A stretch of DNA of 64,000 bases from an uncultured Ruminococcus sp. (GCA_947345935.1 CAMZZN010000001.1:133086-197085), one strand, 5' to 3'. Positions 25,991-36,400 are shown, counted from the stretch's first letter. Numbers and translations are program-made. Notes: generated by a model not told the origin, from the letters alone.

Positions 25991-26991
25991 TGAAATTACT
26001 GCGTAATAGTGAAGTTTTAAAAGGAATTCTGTTCCTTGCAGCAGTTTCTGCCGCAGCTGTGATATATTGTTTTTATACGAATATCGGCTCAGTGATCTTT
26101 ATTTCTGCGCTTTGTCTGGCGTTTATTGTCATTCACACTTTTATAACATGGAAAAGATACCGCAGGATAAGCAGTCTTGCCTCTGATATAGACAGCATTC
26201 TTCACGGAAACGATCATATCATGCGCAGCTCGTACGATGAGGGCGAGCTGGCTGTTCTTGAATGCGAAATATACAAAATGATCGTCTGTCTGCGTGAACA
26301 GCGGCAGAGACTGATGAATGACAAGATCTATCTTGCCGATTCCATAGCCGATATCTCACATCAGATACGAACGCCGCTTACTTCAATAAATATTATCGTT
26401 CAGCTTCTTTCAAAGCCCGGACTTGACGACGATCGCCGCTGCCGGCTCTGTTTTGAACTCCGGCAGCTTCTCTCACGGATAGATTGGCTGATAAATTCGC
26501 TTCTGAAAATTTCAAAGCTTGACGCCGGAACGATTACATTCAACCGGGAAAAAATCAGTCTTACGGAGCTTATTGAAAGATCCTGTGCTCCTCTGCTTGT
26601 TTCGCTGGAGCTGCGTGAACAGACGCTGGATATAAAAGCGTCCGGAAACGTTTTGGGCGATATTGCGTGGAACTGTGAAGCAATCGGCAATATTGTCAAA
26701 AACTGTACGGAGCATACCCCAGCCGGGGGAACTATCTCGATCACTGCCGAGGAAAATCCTCTTTTTTCAGAAATATGCATCTGCGATAACGGAAGCGGTA
26801 TTGCGGAGGATGATCTTCCGCATATTTTTGAACGTTTTTACAAAGGCGGCAATTCAGATGAAAGCAGTTTCGGCATTGGTCTGAATCTTGCAAGAATGAT
26901 AATCACAAATCAGAACGGTACTGTCAAGGCGGAGAACCGTCAGTCGGGAGGGGCTAAGTTTATTATAAGATTTTATAAAGAGATAATCTGA
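25990..26991 (+). CDS. Sensor histidine kinase
   Basis: 333-aa kinase. Two membrane helices near the N-terminus (residues about 10-50) have almost no loop between them, a small HAMP-like linker follows, then the DHp domain with phosphoacceptor His in ADISHQIRTPLTSI. The ATPase domain has the N box (EAIGNIVKNCTEHT), G1 CDNGSGIAEDDLPHIFERF and the G2 region SFGIGLNLA. The tiny extracytoplasmic part is typical of intramembrane-sensing kinases that sense with their ABC transporter. Its start overlaps the regulator stop. Confidence 0.92.
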   Translation: MKLLRNSEVLKGILFLAAVSAAAVIYCFYTNIGSVIFISALCLAFIVIHTFITWKRYRRISSLASDIDSILHGNDHIMRSSYDEGELAVLECEIYKMIVCLREQRQRLMNDKIYLADSIADISHQIRTPLTSINIIVQLLSKPGLDDDRRCRLCFELRQLLSRIDWLINSLLKISKLDAGTITFNREKISLTELIERSCAPLLVSLELREQTLDIKASGNVLGDIAWNCEAIGNIVKNCTEHTPAGGTISITAEENPLFSEICICDNGSGIAEDDLPHIFERFYKGGNSDESSFGIGLNLARMIITNQNGTVKAENRQSGGAKFIIRFYKEII

Positions 26992-27053
26992 TCTTTCAAA
27001 CAACAGCGGACAAATATTCCGGTTCTCCAAGGTGACGTTTTTGTAATATTAAA

Positions 27054-27085
27054 GTCACTTCAATGTCACTCAGGCGTGATATAAT
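27054..27085 (+). promoter_or_regulatory. Promoter with direct-repeat operator for the ABC exporter
   Basis: TATAAT (27080-27085) with extended TGA, but no good -35. In the -35 position lie direct repeats GTCACTT (27054-27060) and GTCACTC (27065-27071), 11 bp apart, one helical turn, as expected for an OmpR-family activator. An inverted GTGAC is found further upstream at about 27032. Inference: the regulator at 25319 binds here. Confidence 0.6.
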
Positions 27086-27147
27086 TGAAACATAATCTGA
27101 TACTGAACCAAAAAATATTGGGAAGCAGTATGAAAAGGAGAACGGTT

Positions 27148-27831
27148 ATGGAAATTTTAAAAGTTGAAAACTTGTGCAAAACTTACGGTAAAGGCGAAAA
27201 TATCGTTCATGCGCTCGATAATGTTTCGTTTTCAGTCAGCAAAGGAGAGTTTGTCGCTATAATCGGACCGTCCGGTTCAGGCAAATCTACCCTGCTTCAT
27301 ATCCTCGGAGGCGTTGACAAGCCGACCAGCGGAAAGGTTTTTATGGATGGCTGTGATGTTTACTCCCAGAATGAAGATCAGCTTGCAGTATTCAGACGCC
27401 GTCAGGTAGGGCTTATCTATCAGTTCTACAACTTGATACCGGTTTTGAATGTTACGGAAAACATTACCCTTCCGGTGCTTATGGACAGCCAGAAAGTGAA
27501 TACGGAGAGGCTGAACGAGCTTATTATGACGCTTAAACTGAAAGGACGTGAAAACCATCTTCCGAATCAGCTTTCAGGAGGACAGCAGCAGCGTGTTTCT
27601 ATCGGAAGAGCGCTTATGAATTCTCCTGCCGTAGTTCTTGCCGACGAACCTACGGGTAATCTTGACAGCAAGAACAGTCAGGAGATAATGGAACTGCTTA
27701 AATATTCCAATGAAAGATATAATCAGACGCTTATTATTATTACCCATGATGAGAATATCGCACTTCAGGCAGACAGGATACTTACGGTTGAGGACGGAAA
27801 GATCAAAAATGACGAGGTGATACGCAGATGA
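27148..27831 (+). CDS. ABC transporter ATP-binding protein (MacB/LolD type)
   Basis: 227-aa nucleotide-binding domain. Walker A is [11 protein letters not shown], then the Q-loop region [12 protein letters not shown], signature [15 protein letters not shown], Walker [14 protein letters not shown] and the H-loop ITHD. The family pairs with FtsX-like permeases in antimicrobial peptide resistance or lipoprotein export. ATG 27148 follows AAAAGGAG; the longer in-frame start at 27085 lies in the promoter. It overlaps the permease gene by 4 bp. Confidence 0.94.
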   Translation: MEILKVENLCKTYGKGENIVHALDNVSFSVSKGEFVAIIGPSGSGKSTLLHILGGVDKPTSGKVFMDGCDVYSQNEDQLAVFRRRQVGLIYQFYNLIPVLNVTENITLPVLMDSQKVNTERLNELIMTLKLKGRENHLPNQLSGGQQQRVSIGRALMNSPAVVLADEPTGNLDSKNSQEIMELLKYSNERYNQTLIIITHDENIALQADRILTVEDGKIKNDEVIRR

Positions 27832-30506
27832 ATATTTTTCATAAAGTCACTTTGCAGTCCCTTAAAAGAAACAGAACACGGACTGTGGTCACAATAATAG
27901 GAATTGTTCTTTCTGCCGCTCTTATATGTGCGGTTTCAACATCGGTTTCAAGCTTTCTTGATTATATGAAAAGATCCATCATATACGATTCCGGCAGTTG
28001 GCAGGGAAATGTTATGAATGCCGATTATGATTCCTACAGTCTTATCAAAGATTCCAGTGAAGTTTCAGAAACGGTTTTTGCCCAGCAGGTGGGATATGCT
28101 GAAATCGAAGGCGATAATGACGACAAACCGTTTTTGTATATTCTCGGAGCAGACAAAAACTTTGCAGATACGATGTCTGTGCATATGAAATCCGGAAGAT
28201 TTCCGGAAAATGAAAATGAGATAATGCTCCCGGATCATCTCGAAAATAACGCCGGACTTGCCTGGTCTGTCGGTGACACTGTCAAACTGGATATCGGTCA
28301 GCGCTCAAGAGACGGATGTATTCTTGGACAGAGCAATCCTTATTATGTTTATGGCGACGAGGGAAGCCCGATAGAAGAAAACGAGCAGTTTACCGTAAAC
28401 GAGACAAGAACCTTTACTGTTGTGGGAATATTCAGGCGTCCCGGATTCGAGGACTGGTTTGCTCCGGGATATACGGCGATAACGGCTCTGGCTGACGACA
28501 ATGCAGGAGCTCTCCGGTATGACGTTTATTTTAGTATGAAAAAGCCGAAGGATATATTTAAATTCATTGAAAAAAATGGTCTTGAAGCTGATACTAACAA
28601 CGAACTGCTTATATGCTACGGAGCAGCAAAATACAACGGATTTACAAACGCCCTTTACAGTATTGCGGCAATTATTATCGTGCTTATAATGTTCGGCTCG
28701 GTTTCCCTTATTTATAATGCCTTTTCTATCTCCGTATCGGAAAGAACAAAACAGTTCGGTTTGTTGTCTTCCGTCGGAGCAACTCGCAAACAGCTTCGCC
28801 GCAGCGTTTTCTTTGAAGCCGGAACAGTAAGTCTCATCGGAATTCCACTGGGTATACTGGTCGGAATCGCCGGAATCGGTATAACTTTGACGCTTATAAG
28901 CGATAAGTTTTCTTCCTTGGCGGGCAGCTCTGACGTTAAAATGAAACTCTGCGTTTCATTGCCGGCTGTAGTTATTGCTTGTGCAGTAGCTCTTATAACG
29001 GTCTTTATTTCTGCATGGATACCGTCAAAGCGGGCAACAAGGATTTCTGCAGTTGAGGCTATCAGACAGACAAATGATATAAAGTCGGAGAAAAAGGCTG
29101 TTAAAACTCCGAAGATTATTGAAAAGCTTTTCGGGCTTCCCGGTATGCTTGCGCATAAGTACTACAAGCGCAGCAAAAGAAAATACCGTGCTACAGTAGT
29201 AAGTCTTTTTATGAGCGTAGTGTTATTCATTCCGTCTGCTGCATTTACAGATTATCTTGTTGAAATGGCTGATGATACGTTCAGAACTTATGGATATGAC
29301 CTGTCCTATTTTCCGGATAAAGAAGATTTGTCCGGATTTAGCAGGGATGAGATACTCAGAACGGTGCTCAGCGAGGAAAATGTAGATAAAGCTGTATATT
29401 CTCGTGTTTTTCAATATACGGTTCATACTGACGGAAAGTATCTTTCAGACAAAATGAAGACCATGATTCCGCCGGATGATACAAATAAACACGAAATGAT
29501 GATAGATGTCTGTTTTGTGAACGATGAGGAATTTCTGAGACTGCTTGACGAATATAAACTCGATAAAAACAGTTATATAAATCCTGACGTTCCGCAGGCA
29601 ATAACAGTCGATCGTATGTCTGCATTTGATTATGAAAATGAAAAGAGGGTTATTTACAATGGTCTGTCGTCAGATAAATTTGAAGCTGAATGCAGTATGA
29701 TGAAAAAAATAGACGGTTACTATTTTGAAATGTTTGATTATGACGAAGAGGATAATGAATATGTTGTTTACCGCAGTTACGACGACCCTGAGGATGTGAT
29801 TTGGCTGACACCTGAAGAAACTTATATCGGGACTGATCTGAGATCCGGAAAAACCATTCATGAAATTCCGTTTTTCCTTTCGTATAGGGGCAATATTATC
29901 ATGATCTATCCCTATAGCGTAATGGAATCTGTCATTCCTGACAACGTTGTCGATGATTCATATTTGAGCTATAAGATACAGGCTGAAAATCATGCGGACT
30001 GCTTCGCATCTCTTAAGGAACTTATTGATAAAAAACTGCTTCCTGCAGGAGATATTACGGATTTTGCTGAAATGGCTGAATCCGACAGAAATCTAGTGAC
30101 TATAGTTCAGGTATTTGCCTATGGATTCATAGTTCTTATTTCGCTGATTGCCGCTGCGAACGTTTTCAATACTATATCAACTAATATCAGTCTCAGACGG
30201 CGTGAATTTGCCATGCTTAAATCCATAGGAATGACCGGCAGCGGATTTAACCGCATGATGAATTTTGAATGCATACTTTACGGTATAAAGTCGTTGATGT
30301 ATGGACTCCCTGTTTCGATTGCCGTAACATTCTGCATATATCGTGCCGTTTCAGAGGGATTTGTTATGGACTTCCGGCTTCCATGGAAAGCAATACTGAT
30401 AGCAGTTTCAAGCGTACTTCTTGTTGTTTTTGCAACTATGATGTACTCCATGAGCAAAATCAAAAAGGATAATCCAATTGACGCCTTGAAAAACGAAAAT
30501 ATATGA
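27828..30506 (+). CDS. FtsX-like ABC transporter permease (duplicated)
   Basis: 892-aa permease. TM1 (about 20-43) and a large extracellular domain (about 45-275) are followed by three helices around 280-400, then a second TM-plus-extracellular-domain unit (about 455-765) and three final helices. Both halves have the FtsX motif (SVSERTKQFGLLSSVGATRKQ and LRRREFAMLKSIGMT). This eight-helix mechanotransmission architecture is that of type VII exporters rather than of 10-helix BceB proteins. With the two-component system upstream it forms a sensing/detoxification or export module; the substrate is unknown. Confidence 0.9.
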   Translation: MNIFHKVTLQSLKRNRTRTVVTIIGIVLSAALICAVSTSVSSFLDYMKRSIIYDSGSWQGNVMNADYDSYSLIKDSSEVSETVFAQQVGYAEIEGDNDDKPFLYILGADKNFADTMSVHMKSGRFPENENEIMLPDHLENNAGLAWSVGDTVKLDIGQRSRDGCILGQSNPYYVYGDEGSPIEENEQFTVNETRTFTVVGIFRRPGFEDWFAPGYTAITALADDNAGALRYDVYFSMKKPKDIFKFIEKNGLEADTNNELLICYGAAKYNGFTNALYSIAAIIIVLIMFGSVSLIYNAFSISVSERTKQFGLLSSVGATRKQLRRSVFFEAGTVSLIGIPLGILVGIAGIGITLTLISDKFSSLAGSSDVKMKLCVSLPAVVIACAVALITVFISAWIPSKRATRISAVEAIRQTNDIKSEKKAVKTPKIIEKLFGLPGMLAHKYYKRSKRKYRATVVSLFMSVVLFIPSAAFTDYLVEMADDTFRTYGYDLSYFPDKEDLSGFSRDEILRTVLSEENVDKAVYSRVFQYTVHTDGKYLSDKMKTMIPPDDTNKHEMMIDVCFVNDEEFLRLLDEYKLDKNSYINPDVPQAITVDRMSAFDYENEKRVIYNGLSSDKFEAECSMMKKIDGYYFEMFDYDEEDNEYVVYRSYDDPEDVIWLTPEETYIGTDLRSGKTIHEIPFFLSYRGNIIMIYPYSVMESVIPDNVVDDSYLSYKIQAENHADCFASLKELIDKKLLPAGDITDFAEMAESDRNLVTIVQVFAYGFIVLISLIAAANVFNTISTNISLRRREFAMLKSIGMTGSGFNRMMNFECILYGIKSLMYGLPVSIAVTFCIYRAVSEGFVMDFRLPWKAILIAVSSVLLVVFATMMYSMSKIKKDNPIDALKNENI

Positions 30507-30513
30507 TTGAAAG

Positions 30514-30550
30514 AAATGGACGAACCTGTATCATGGTTCGTCCATTTTTT
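30514..30550. terminator. Terminator shared by the permease and the thiamine operon
   Basis: 13-bp perfect stem (30514-30526 with 30535-30547) with an 8-nt loop and a T-run on the plus side; the A-rich flank gives some function for the minus-strand thi operon, whose stop codon is at 30549. Confidence 0.85.
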
Positions 30551-31148
30551 ATAATGATTCTCTTAATGAGCGGATAAATTGCACCGGATCGTTACAGGTC
30601 ATGAATCCGTTCATTATACAGGCACCGGCAGTTCCGGTATTTCTGATATGGGATACATTTTCCGGATTTATCCCTCCGATGGCGTAAACCGGGATATCGA
30701 CGTTTTTACAGACGTTTTCAAGAAAATTAAGTCCACGGGGCGGAAGTCCTTTTTTGCAGCCGGTTTCAAAAATATGACCGGCTGTAACGTAGTTTGCTCC
30801 GAGATTTTCAGCTTCGGCGGCTTCTTCCGCAGAATGCACCGATACGCCGACCGTCCGGAATCTGTCTGTTATATTATCAGAAAAACTTCTCAAAACCGTT
30901 ATTGGAAGATGAATATCTCCGGCGTTGAGCTTCTCCGCTATATCGGGGTAGGTATGTATACTGCATGGTATATCATATTCACGGCAGATATTGATCGATC
31001 TTTCGGCAAATGCGGCGTAGTCTGTTTCGGTGAGTTCTTTTTCACGAAGAATTATCCTGTCCGGCTTTGCTGCCACTATATTGTCAAGTCTTGCAAAAAA
31101 ATCTTCACGGCAGCTTTTTCTGTCGGTAACGCAGACGATCTTAAACAT
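30549..31148 (-). CDS. thiE: Thiamine phosphate synthase (ThiE/TenI family)
   Basis: 199-aa TIM-barrel protein. IVCVTDRK near the N-terminus, IILREKELT, GVSVHSAEEA, NYVTAGHIFETGCKKG and VYAIGGINPENV match the ThiE/TenI family. It couples HMP-pyrophosphate to thiazole phosphate to make thiamine phosphate, or in TenI proteins aromatises the thiazole. HMP-binding residues appear less conserved than in classical ThiE, so TenI-like activity is possible; it is the only candidate in the operon. Last gene of the operon, overlapping thiH by 8 bp. Confidence 0.82.
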   Translation of the reverse strand: MFKIVCVTDRKSCREDFFARLDNIVAAKPDRIILREKELTETDYAAFAERSINICREYDIPCSIHTYPDIAEKLNAGDIHLPITVLRSFSDNITDRFRTVGVSVHSAEEAAEAENLGANYVTAGHIFETGCKKGLPPRGLNFLENVCKNVDIPVYAIGGINPENVSHIRNTGTAGACIMNGFMTCNDPVQFIRSLRESL

Positions 31149-32394
31149 AAAGATAATCGTTCAGCACAGGCTGAAGTCCTTCGCCGGACATATCGCTGTA
31201 CATTTTCCTGAAACTTCTGCTGTCGTTGATCTCAAACTGTTCGTCGCCGCCCTCACTGACGTTCTCCTTTCCGGTATACTTGCTTTCGTGGTCTCCGATA
31301 CCGGTAGAAACTCCGGCGGAAACTTTCGTTGCGGCAATTTTTACTATTCCATTGCGGAATGTCTCGCTTTCTCTTGAAGATACCGTAATGCCGCAGAACG
31401 GCATGAATATCCTGTATGCGCAGAGGATCTGGCAAAGCTGTTTTTCATGAACGTCAAGGGGATTTATTGCGCCGTTGTTTACTATGGGACGAAGTCTTGG
31501 ACAGGAGAGTGAAATTTCTGCGTGCGGATATTTTCTCTGGAGATAATACATATGCAGCGCACTTGCAAGAGCGTCCCTTCTGAAATCTGAAAGTCCAAGT
31601 AGAGCCGAACCTGCAACGCCCCTCATTCCAGCCATCAGCGCTCTTTCCTGAGCGTCAAAGCGGTACGGCCAGACTCTTTTATGTCCCAAGAGATGAAGCT
31701 GTTCGTAACGGTCGCTGTCGTAGGTCTCCTGAAAGACGGTAACGTAGTCCACGCCGCATTCGTGAAGATAACGATATTCATCAGTATTGACAGGATAGAT
31801 CTCAACTCCGACCATTTTGAAGTACTTTCTTGCAAGACGGCAGGCGTCACCGATATATTCAACGCTGCTCTGTATCCTGCTTTCACCTGTCAGGATGAGA
31901 ATTTCTTCCATGCCGCTGTCGGCAATTATCTTCATTTCATGCTCTATCTGAGACGTATCAAGCTTCATTCTCCTGATATCGTTATAGCAGTTAAAGCCGC
32001 AGTATACGCAGTAATTTTCACAGTGATTCGCAATATACAGCGGTGTGAACAGATAAACGGTATTGCCGAAATGCTTTTGCGTTTCAAGTCTTGCACGTTC
32101 AGCCATTTTTTCCAGAAAAGGTTCGGCAGCAGGTGAAAGCATTGCTTTCAGATCTTCCACAGTACAGTTGTCATGAGACAGTGCGGTACGGACGTCCGCC
32201 GCAGTATAGCTGTTATAATCGTAGCTTTCCATTTCCGAGATTACTCTGGAGCATATATCAGAACTTATCTTCTCCATTCCGTTCATGTATTCCATGTGAT
32301 CGGTGCGTGAGCCGGGATCGTTTTCAAGTGCGTGTTTTTTTTTCAGAGCCGCTTCCGAAAGCTTGTCCGAATCAACAAAGTATTTATTTTCCAT
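31141..32394 (-). CDS. thiH: 2-iminoacetate synthase ThiH
   Basis: 417-aa radical SAM enzyme that cleaves tyrosine to dehydroglycine for the thiazole ring (anaerobic route). The cluster motif is CENYCVYCGF (CxxxCxxC) after LFTPLYIANH, then LILTGES, VGVEIYPV, the QETYD and RMRAGMRGVAGSALLGL-like barrel segments, and LSCPRLRP. It uses the sulfur-carrier and ThiG products of the same operon. AAAGGAAG precedes the ATG. Full length for the family. Confidence 0.95.
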   Translation of the reverse strand: MENKYFVDSDKLSEAALKKKHALENDPGSRTDHMEYMNGMEKISSDICSRVISEMESYDYNSYTAADVRTALSHDNCTVEDLKAMLSPAAEPFLEKMAERARLETQKHFGNTVYLFTPLYIANHCENYCVYCGFNCYNDIRRMKLDTSQIEHEMKIIADSGMEEILILTGESRIQSSVEYIGDACRLARKYFKMVGVEIYPVNTDEYRYLHECGVDYVTVFQETYDSDRYEQLHLLGHKRVWPYRFDAQERALMAGMRGVAGSALLGLSDFRRDALASALHMYYLQRKYPHAEISLSCPRLRPIVNNGAINPLDVHEKQLCQILCAYRIFMPFCGITVSSRESETFRNGIVKIAATKVSAGVSTGIGDHESKYTGKENVSEGGDEQFEINDSRSFRKMYSDMSGEGLQPVLNDYLYV

Positions 32395-32416
32395 TTGTCA
32401 TTCTTCCTTTGAAAGA

Positions 32417-33730
32417 TTATTTTTCTGTACAGAATTCAACTTTTTCTCCGTTGAGGATCATATTTGTTGTTCTTACAGCGCACATTTTTCCGCACATTGA
32501 GCAGGTGTGTCTGTCGGACGGAGGCGTGCTCTCAAAGTATTTTCTTGCTTTTTCGCCGTCAATAGCGATATCAAACATTTTCTCCCAGTCTACCGCATGA
32601 CGGGCTTCTGCCATAGCGTTGTCTGCGTCTGCTGCGTGCGGTATTCCCTTGGCGATATCAGCTGCGTGAGCTGCTATTCTGCTTGCAATGATACCTTCCT
32701 TTACGTCGTCAAGATCCGGAAGTCTGAGGTGTTCAGCCGGCGTTACATAGCAAAGGAAATCTGCACCGCTGGCAGCGGCAATAGCTCCGCCGATAGCCGA
32801 TGTGATATGATCGTATCCCGGAGCGATATCTGTAACGAGAGGTCCGAGAACGTAGAAAGGGGCGTTATGGCAGATGCGTTTCTGGAGCTTCATATTGGCT
32901 GCAATTTCATTCATTGCCATGTGACCCGGACCCTCGACCATAACCTGAACATCTTTTGCCCATGCTCTTTCGGTAAGAGCGCTAAGCTCGATAAGCTCGG
33001 ATATCTGTCCTGCGTCTGTTGAATCGTCGATACATCCCGGACGGAGAGCGTCTCCAAGACTGATCGTCACGTCGTATTCACGAAGAATTTCAAGAACTTC
33101 GTCGTAATGCTCATAAAAAGGATTCTCGTTTCCGGTCATCATCATCCATGCAAAGAGAAGAGAACCGCCTCTGGAAACAATATTCATTTTTCGCTTGTCA
33201 CGCATGAATGCTTCAACTGCACGTCTGTTTATTCCGGCATGGATAGTCATGAAGTCAACGCCTTCTTCCGCATGAGCTTTCACAACCTTCAGAAAATCTT
33301 CGGCAGTAATTTCAAGAAGATCTTTTTCCAGATAGCCGATAGCGTCATACATAGGGACGGTTCCTATCATTGCCGGGGACTGTTCGACAAGCTTTTTACG
33401 GAAAGTGTTTGTCTTGCCGTAATTGCTGAGATCCATAATGGCTTCTGCTCCGAATTTAAGAGCAGTTTCAACTTTCTGCATTTCAATATCGTAATTCTTG
33501 CAGTCGCCGGAAATTCCGAGATTTACGTTTATTTTAGTTTTCATGCGGCTGCCTATTCCCTCCGGAGAAATAGACTTATGATTGATATTGCAGGGAATGC
33601 AGACTTCTCCTTTTGCCACAAGGCTGCAAAGTTCTTCTTCGGAGATGTACTCCTTTTCTGCAACTATTTTCATTTCAGGGGTGATTATCCCCTTTTTTGC
33701 AGCTTCCATCTGTGTGTTGTAGTTCTTCAT
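32417..33730 (-). CDS. thiC: Phosphomethylpyrimidine synthase ThiC
   Basis: 437-aa radical SAM enzyme converting aminoimidazole ribotide to HMP phosphate. Recognised by the internal barrel ([31 protein letters not shown] region, [34 protein letters not shown]) and the C-terminal cluster motif CSMCGKMC. The length fits the shorter bacterial form. AAAGGAAT precedes the start. Confidence 0.96.
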   Translation of the reverse strand: MKNYNTQMEAAKKGIITPEMKIVAEKEYISEEELCSLVAKGEVCIPCNINHKSISPEGIGSRMKTKINVNLGISGDCKNYDIEMQKVETALKFGAEAIMDLSNYGKTNTFRKKLVEQSPAMIGTVPMYDAIGYLEKDLLEITAEDFLKVVKAHAEEGVDFMTIHAGINRRAVEAFMRDKRKMNIVSRGGSLLFAWMMMTGNENPFYEHYDEVLEILREYDVTISLGDALRPGCIDDSTDAGQISELIELSALTERAWAKDVQVMVEGPGHMAMNEIAANMKLQKRICHNAPFYVLGPLVTDIAPGYDHITSAIGGAIAAASGADFLCYVTPAEHLRLPDLDDVKEGIIASRIAAHAADIAKGIPHAADADNAMAEARHAVDWEKMFDIAIDGEKARKYFESTPPSDRHTCSMCGKMCAVRTTNMILNGEKVEFCTEK

Positions 33731-33772
33731 ATTTTATAATTCCTTTCAATTAGGGCAGTTCCCTGATAATTA

Positions 33773-34573
33773 TTAGTCTTTATAATCGCTTTTCAGGTCG
33801 AACGCATGATTAAGCGGACCGTTTCCTCTGCCGAGATCAAGTCCGTACGCAAGCGCTCCGGATAAGTAATCCTTGGCTTTGCTTATCGAATCCTCCAGTG
33901 AATATCCTTTTGCAAGATTTGCAGCAACTGCGCTTGAAAGGGTACAGCCCGTACCGTGAGTATTCGGATTGTTAATGCGTTTTCCCATGAACCATTTGTA
34001 CGATCCGTTGGTATTATAAAGCAGATCATTTGCATCGTTTATGCTGTGACCGCCTTTGCAGAGCACGCAGCAGCCGTATTTCCGGCTTATTATTTCTCCG
34101 GCGGATATCATATCGCCGCTTTCTGAAATTTTTATGCCCGAAAGCTGTTCCGCCTCCGGAATATTGGGCGTTACCAGCACCGCAGCCGGGAGCAGTTTTT
34201 CTTTCAGCGCTTCATAGGCTTCTGTGCTGCTCAGATCGGAACCGCTTGTTGCAGCGGCGACCGGATCGATCACGATATTTTCGGCATGATAAAATTCAAG
34301 CTTTTCTGCAATTACCATGATAAGATCCGGAGAGGAAACCATTCCGATTTTGACCGCATCCGGACGTATATCCTCAAATACTGCGTCTATCTGTTGTCCG
34401 AGAAATTCCGGTGAAACTTCGTTTATTGCTCTTACTCCCATTGTATTCTGTGCTGTAAGAGCAGTTATTGCGCTCTGTGCAAAAACTCCGTTAAGCGTCA
34501 TAGTTTTAATATCCGCCTGAATTCCTGCTCCGCCGGATGAATCGCTTCCGGCTATCGTTAATGCTGTTTTCAT
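33773..34573 (-). CDS. thiD: Hydroxymethylpyrimidine/phosphomethylpyrimidine kinase
   Basis: 266-aa ribokinase-fold enzyme. ALTIAGSDSSGGAGIQADIKT, the QNTMGV segment, AVKIGM, DPVAAATSG, TPNIPEAE and NTHGTGCTLSSAVAANLAKG (anion hole and catalytic Asp region). It phosphorylates HMP and HMP phosphate. I use ATG 34573 with AAGGAAC, not the longer in-frame start inside thiG. Gap to thiG 10 bp. Confidence 0.95.
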   Translation of the reverse strand: MKTALTIAGSDSSGGAGIQADIKTMTLNGVFAQSAITALTAQNTMGVRAINEVSPEFLGQQIDAVFEDIRPDAVKIGMVSSPDLIMVIAEKLEFYHAENIVIDPVAAATSGSDLSSTEAYEALKEKLLPAAVLVTPNIPEAEQLSGIKISESGDMISAGEIISRKYGCCVLCKGGHSINDANDLLYNTNGSYKWFMGKRINNPNTHGTGCTLSSAVAANLAKGYSLEDSISKAKDYLSGALAYGLDLGRGNGPLNHAFDLKSDYKD

Positions 34574-34583
34574 ATGCTGTTCC

Positions 34584-35360
34584 TTAATCACGCAGAAAAC
34601 CCGTAAGCGAATCCGACGGTGAAGCTCCTCTTGTGAGAACTCGTCCAAGTCCTGCAAGATATGCTTTTCTTCCCGCTTCAACAGCCTGTCGGAACGCTTC
34701 CGCCATTGCCGGAAGATCGCCTGCTGTAGCGAGGGCGGTGTTGGACATGACGGCTGCCGCTCCCATTTCCATTGCTTCGCACGCCTGCGAGGGACGTCCG
34801 ATGCCTGCGTCTACGATGATCGGCAGGTCTATTTCATCAATGAGTATCTGGATAAAATCCTTTGTTGAAAGACCTTTATTTGAGCCGATAGGGGAGGCGA
34901 GAGGCATTACGGAAGCTGCTCCGGCGCTTGCGAGGTCACGGGCTGTGTTGAGATCGGGATACATATACGGCATTACTGTAAATCCCTCTCCGGCAAGAAT
35001 TTCCGTTGCCCTAATCGTTTCCTGATTATCGGGGAGCAGATATTTTGAATCTCTCATTATTTCGATCTTTATAAAGTTTCCGCAGCCGAGTTCTCTTGCA
35101 AGGCGTGCAATGCGAACGGCTTCTTCTGCATTTCGTGCTCCGGAGGTATTCGGGAGAAGAGTAACACCCTCCGGAATATAATCCAGAATATTTTCATTTT
35201 CTTTTGAATTCGTGCGCCGTACAGCAAGAGTGATGATTTCTGCTCCTGCATATTTAACGGCAGCCTCGATAAGTTTCATCGAGTACTTTCCGGAACCAAG
35301 GATAAAGCGAGAGTTGAATTCCTTTCCGCCTAAAATAAGCTTGTCGTCATTTTTGTTCAT
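34584..35360 (-). CDS. thiG: Thiazole synthase ThiG
   Basis: 258-aa TIM-barrel forming thiazole phosphate from DXP, dehydroglycine and ThiS thiocarboxylate. Family motifs: [17 protein letters not shown], the active-site Lys in [11 protein letters not shown] strands, [48 protein letters not shown] strand and [10 protein letters not shown]. Usual length. GGAG precedes the ATG. Confidence 0.95.
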   Translation of the reverse strand: MNKNDDKLILGGKEFNSRFILGSGKYSMKLIEAAVKYAGAEIITLAVRRTNSKENENILDYIPEGVTLLPNTSGARNAEEAVRIARLARELGCGNFIKIEIMRDSKYLLPDNQETIRATEILAGEGFTVMPYMYPDLNTARDLASAGAASVMPLASPIGSNKGLSTKDFIQILIDEIDLPIIVDAGIGRPSQACEAMEMGAAAVMSNTALATAGDLPAMAEAFRQAVEAGRKAYLAGLGRVLTRGASPSDSLTGFLRD

Positions 35361-35374
35361 TTTTAATTCTCCTA

Positions 35375-36016
35375 TCAGATATTTCCCTCTGTTATGATCC
35401 TGACGGCTGTCAGGGCTTCATGTGCGGCACATATCATAACTCTTGCTGAAATAAGACTTCCGGCTTCTTCTATGCCGTTTTCTTCATCGCCGCAAATAAA
35501 AAAATGTTTGGCGATCTGTCTCGTCTTTATTAGATTTGGCGAACCTGTTCCTGCCATTCCGGAAGCTGCGATAAGATACTTGTCTGGAAGTTTTTCAAGA
35601 ATACAGTTGACAAGCATGGCTTTTTGCTCCGCCAGATCGAAGGCCTCGCAGATAACGTCGTCATCTTTCAGAAGATCAGGGATATTCTCTTCCGTAAGCT
35701 TTATACAGTGGGGGACGACTTCGCAGTACGGTGCGATCCTCGTCAGTGTGTCGGCAAGAGCTTTTGTTTTGAACTCGCCGAGTTGGTCGGTGAAGTACTG
35801 CTGACGATTGAGATTTGAGATATCGACTTTATCGAAGTCAATAACATGAAGTCTGCCTATGCCTGACCTTGCAAGTGCTATTGCAATGTTTGAGCCAAGT
35901 CCGCCGAGTCCGCATACTGCCGCCGATGACTTCGACATTTTTTTCTGAAAATCAATGCCGTGTCGGGCTTCAAGAGCACGATACATTTCTTCTTTTGCAG
36001 GAATATTGATGTTCAT
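35375..36016 (-). CDS. thiF: Sulfur carrier protein adenylyltransferase ThiF
   Basis: 213-aa E1-like enzyme. The nucleotide-binding loop is [21 protein letters not shown], then [12 protein letters not shown]; helix-rich C-terminal half. It adenylates the ThiS C-terminus and hands over sulfur. Short form typical of Clostridia, without a C-terminal rhodanese and without an obvious Cys-pair zinc site. Its start overlaps the thiS stop by 1 bp. Confidence 0.92.
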   Translation of the reverse strand: MNINIPAKEEMYRALEARHGIDFQKKMSKSSAAVCGLGGLGSNIAIALARSGIGRLHVIDFDKVDISNLNRQQYFTDQLGEFKTKALADTLTRIAPYCEVVPHCIKLTEENIPDLLKDDDVICEAFDLAEQKAMLVNCILEKLPDKYLIAASGMAGTGSPNLIKTRQIAKHFFICGDEENGIEEAGSLISARVMICAAHEALTAVRIITEGNI

Positions 36017-36210
36017 CAGCCGCCTCCTACAAATCTGACGATTTCGACCGAATCGCCGTCTTTGATGATCTTTTCATGATATGTGTTCCTCGGAACGATC
36101 GTTTCGTTCAACTCAACCGCAACACGTCCGTCAGAGAAGTTCATATCCTCAAGCAGTGCGGCGATACTTTTACCGGATGCGTCAATGATTTCTCCGTTTA
36201 CCTTGACCAC
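36016..36210 (-). CDS. thiS: Sulfur carrier protein ThiS
   Basis: 64-aa ubiquitin-fold protein ending in VRFVGGG; the terminal Gly-Gly is adenylated by ThiF and thiocarboxylated as sulfur donor for ThiG. MVKVNGE and a beta-grasp pattern agree. The start is GTG 36210 with GGAGGTG just after the riboswitch terminator. First gene of the thi operon. Confidence 0.93.
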   Translation of the reverse strand: MVKVNGEIIDASGKSIAALLEDMNFSDGRVAVELNETIVPRNTYHEKIIKDGDSVEIVRFVGGG

Positions 36211-36227
36211 AAAAACACCTCCAATAC

Positions 36228-36256
36228 AAAAAATGGAACTGCCGCAGCAGTTCCAT
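36228..36256 (-). terminator. Expression-platform terminator of the TPP riboswitch
   Basis: 10-bp stem (36233-36242 with 36247-36256), loop CGCA, followed on the minus strand by six T, placed between the riboswitch and the thiS ribosome binding site. Confidence 0.88.
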
Positions 36257-36276
36257 GATAATACATTAAATAATAT

Positions 36277-36392
36277 CTCACAGGTTCCCTACGTTGGCAT
36301 TATCCAAATCAGGTTTCAGAATTCTCTTGAAAGAGAATTCCCAAGGTCGAAGGTTTCGCTACCTTCCTCTCAGCCTGTAACACAAGCTCCCT
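36277..36392 (-). ncRNA. TPP riboswitch (THI element)
   Basis: Read on the minus strand the RNA starts with GGGAGC, has CTGAGAGG (36367-36374 region), the variable P3a stem AATTCTC/GAGAATT, then ACCTGATTTGGATAATGCC and GTAGGGAACCTGTG, which are the strongly conserved thi-box segments. With thiamine pyrophosphate bound, the downstream terminator at 36228-36256 would form and switch off thiSFGDCHE. Confidence 0.97.
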
Positions 36393-36400
36393 TTTTATAA

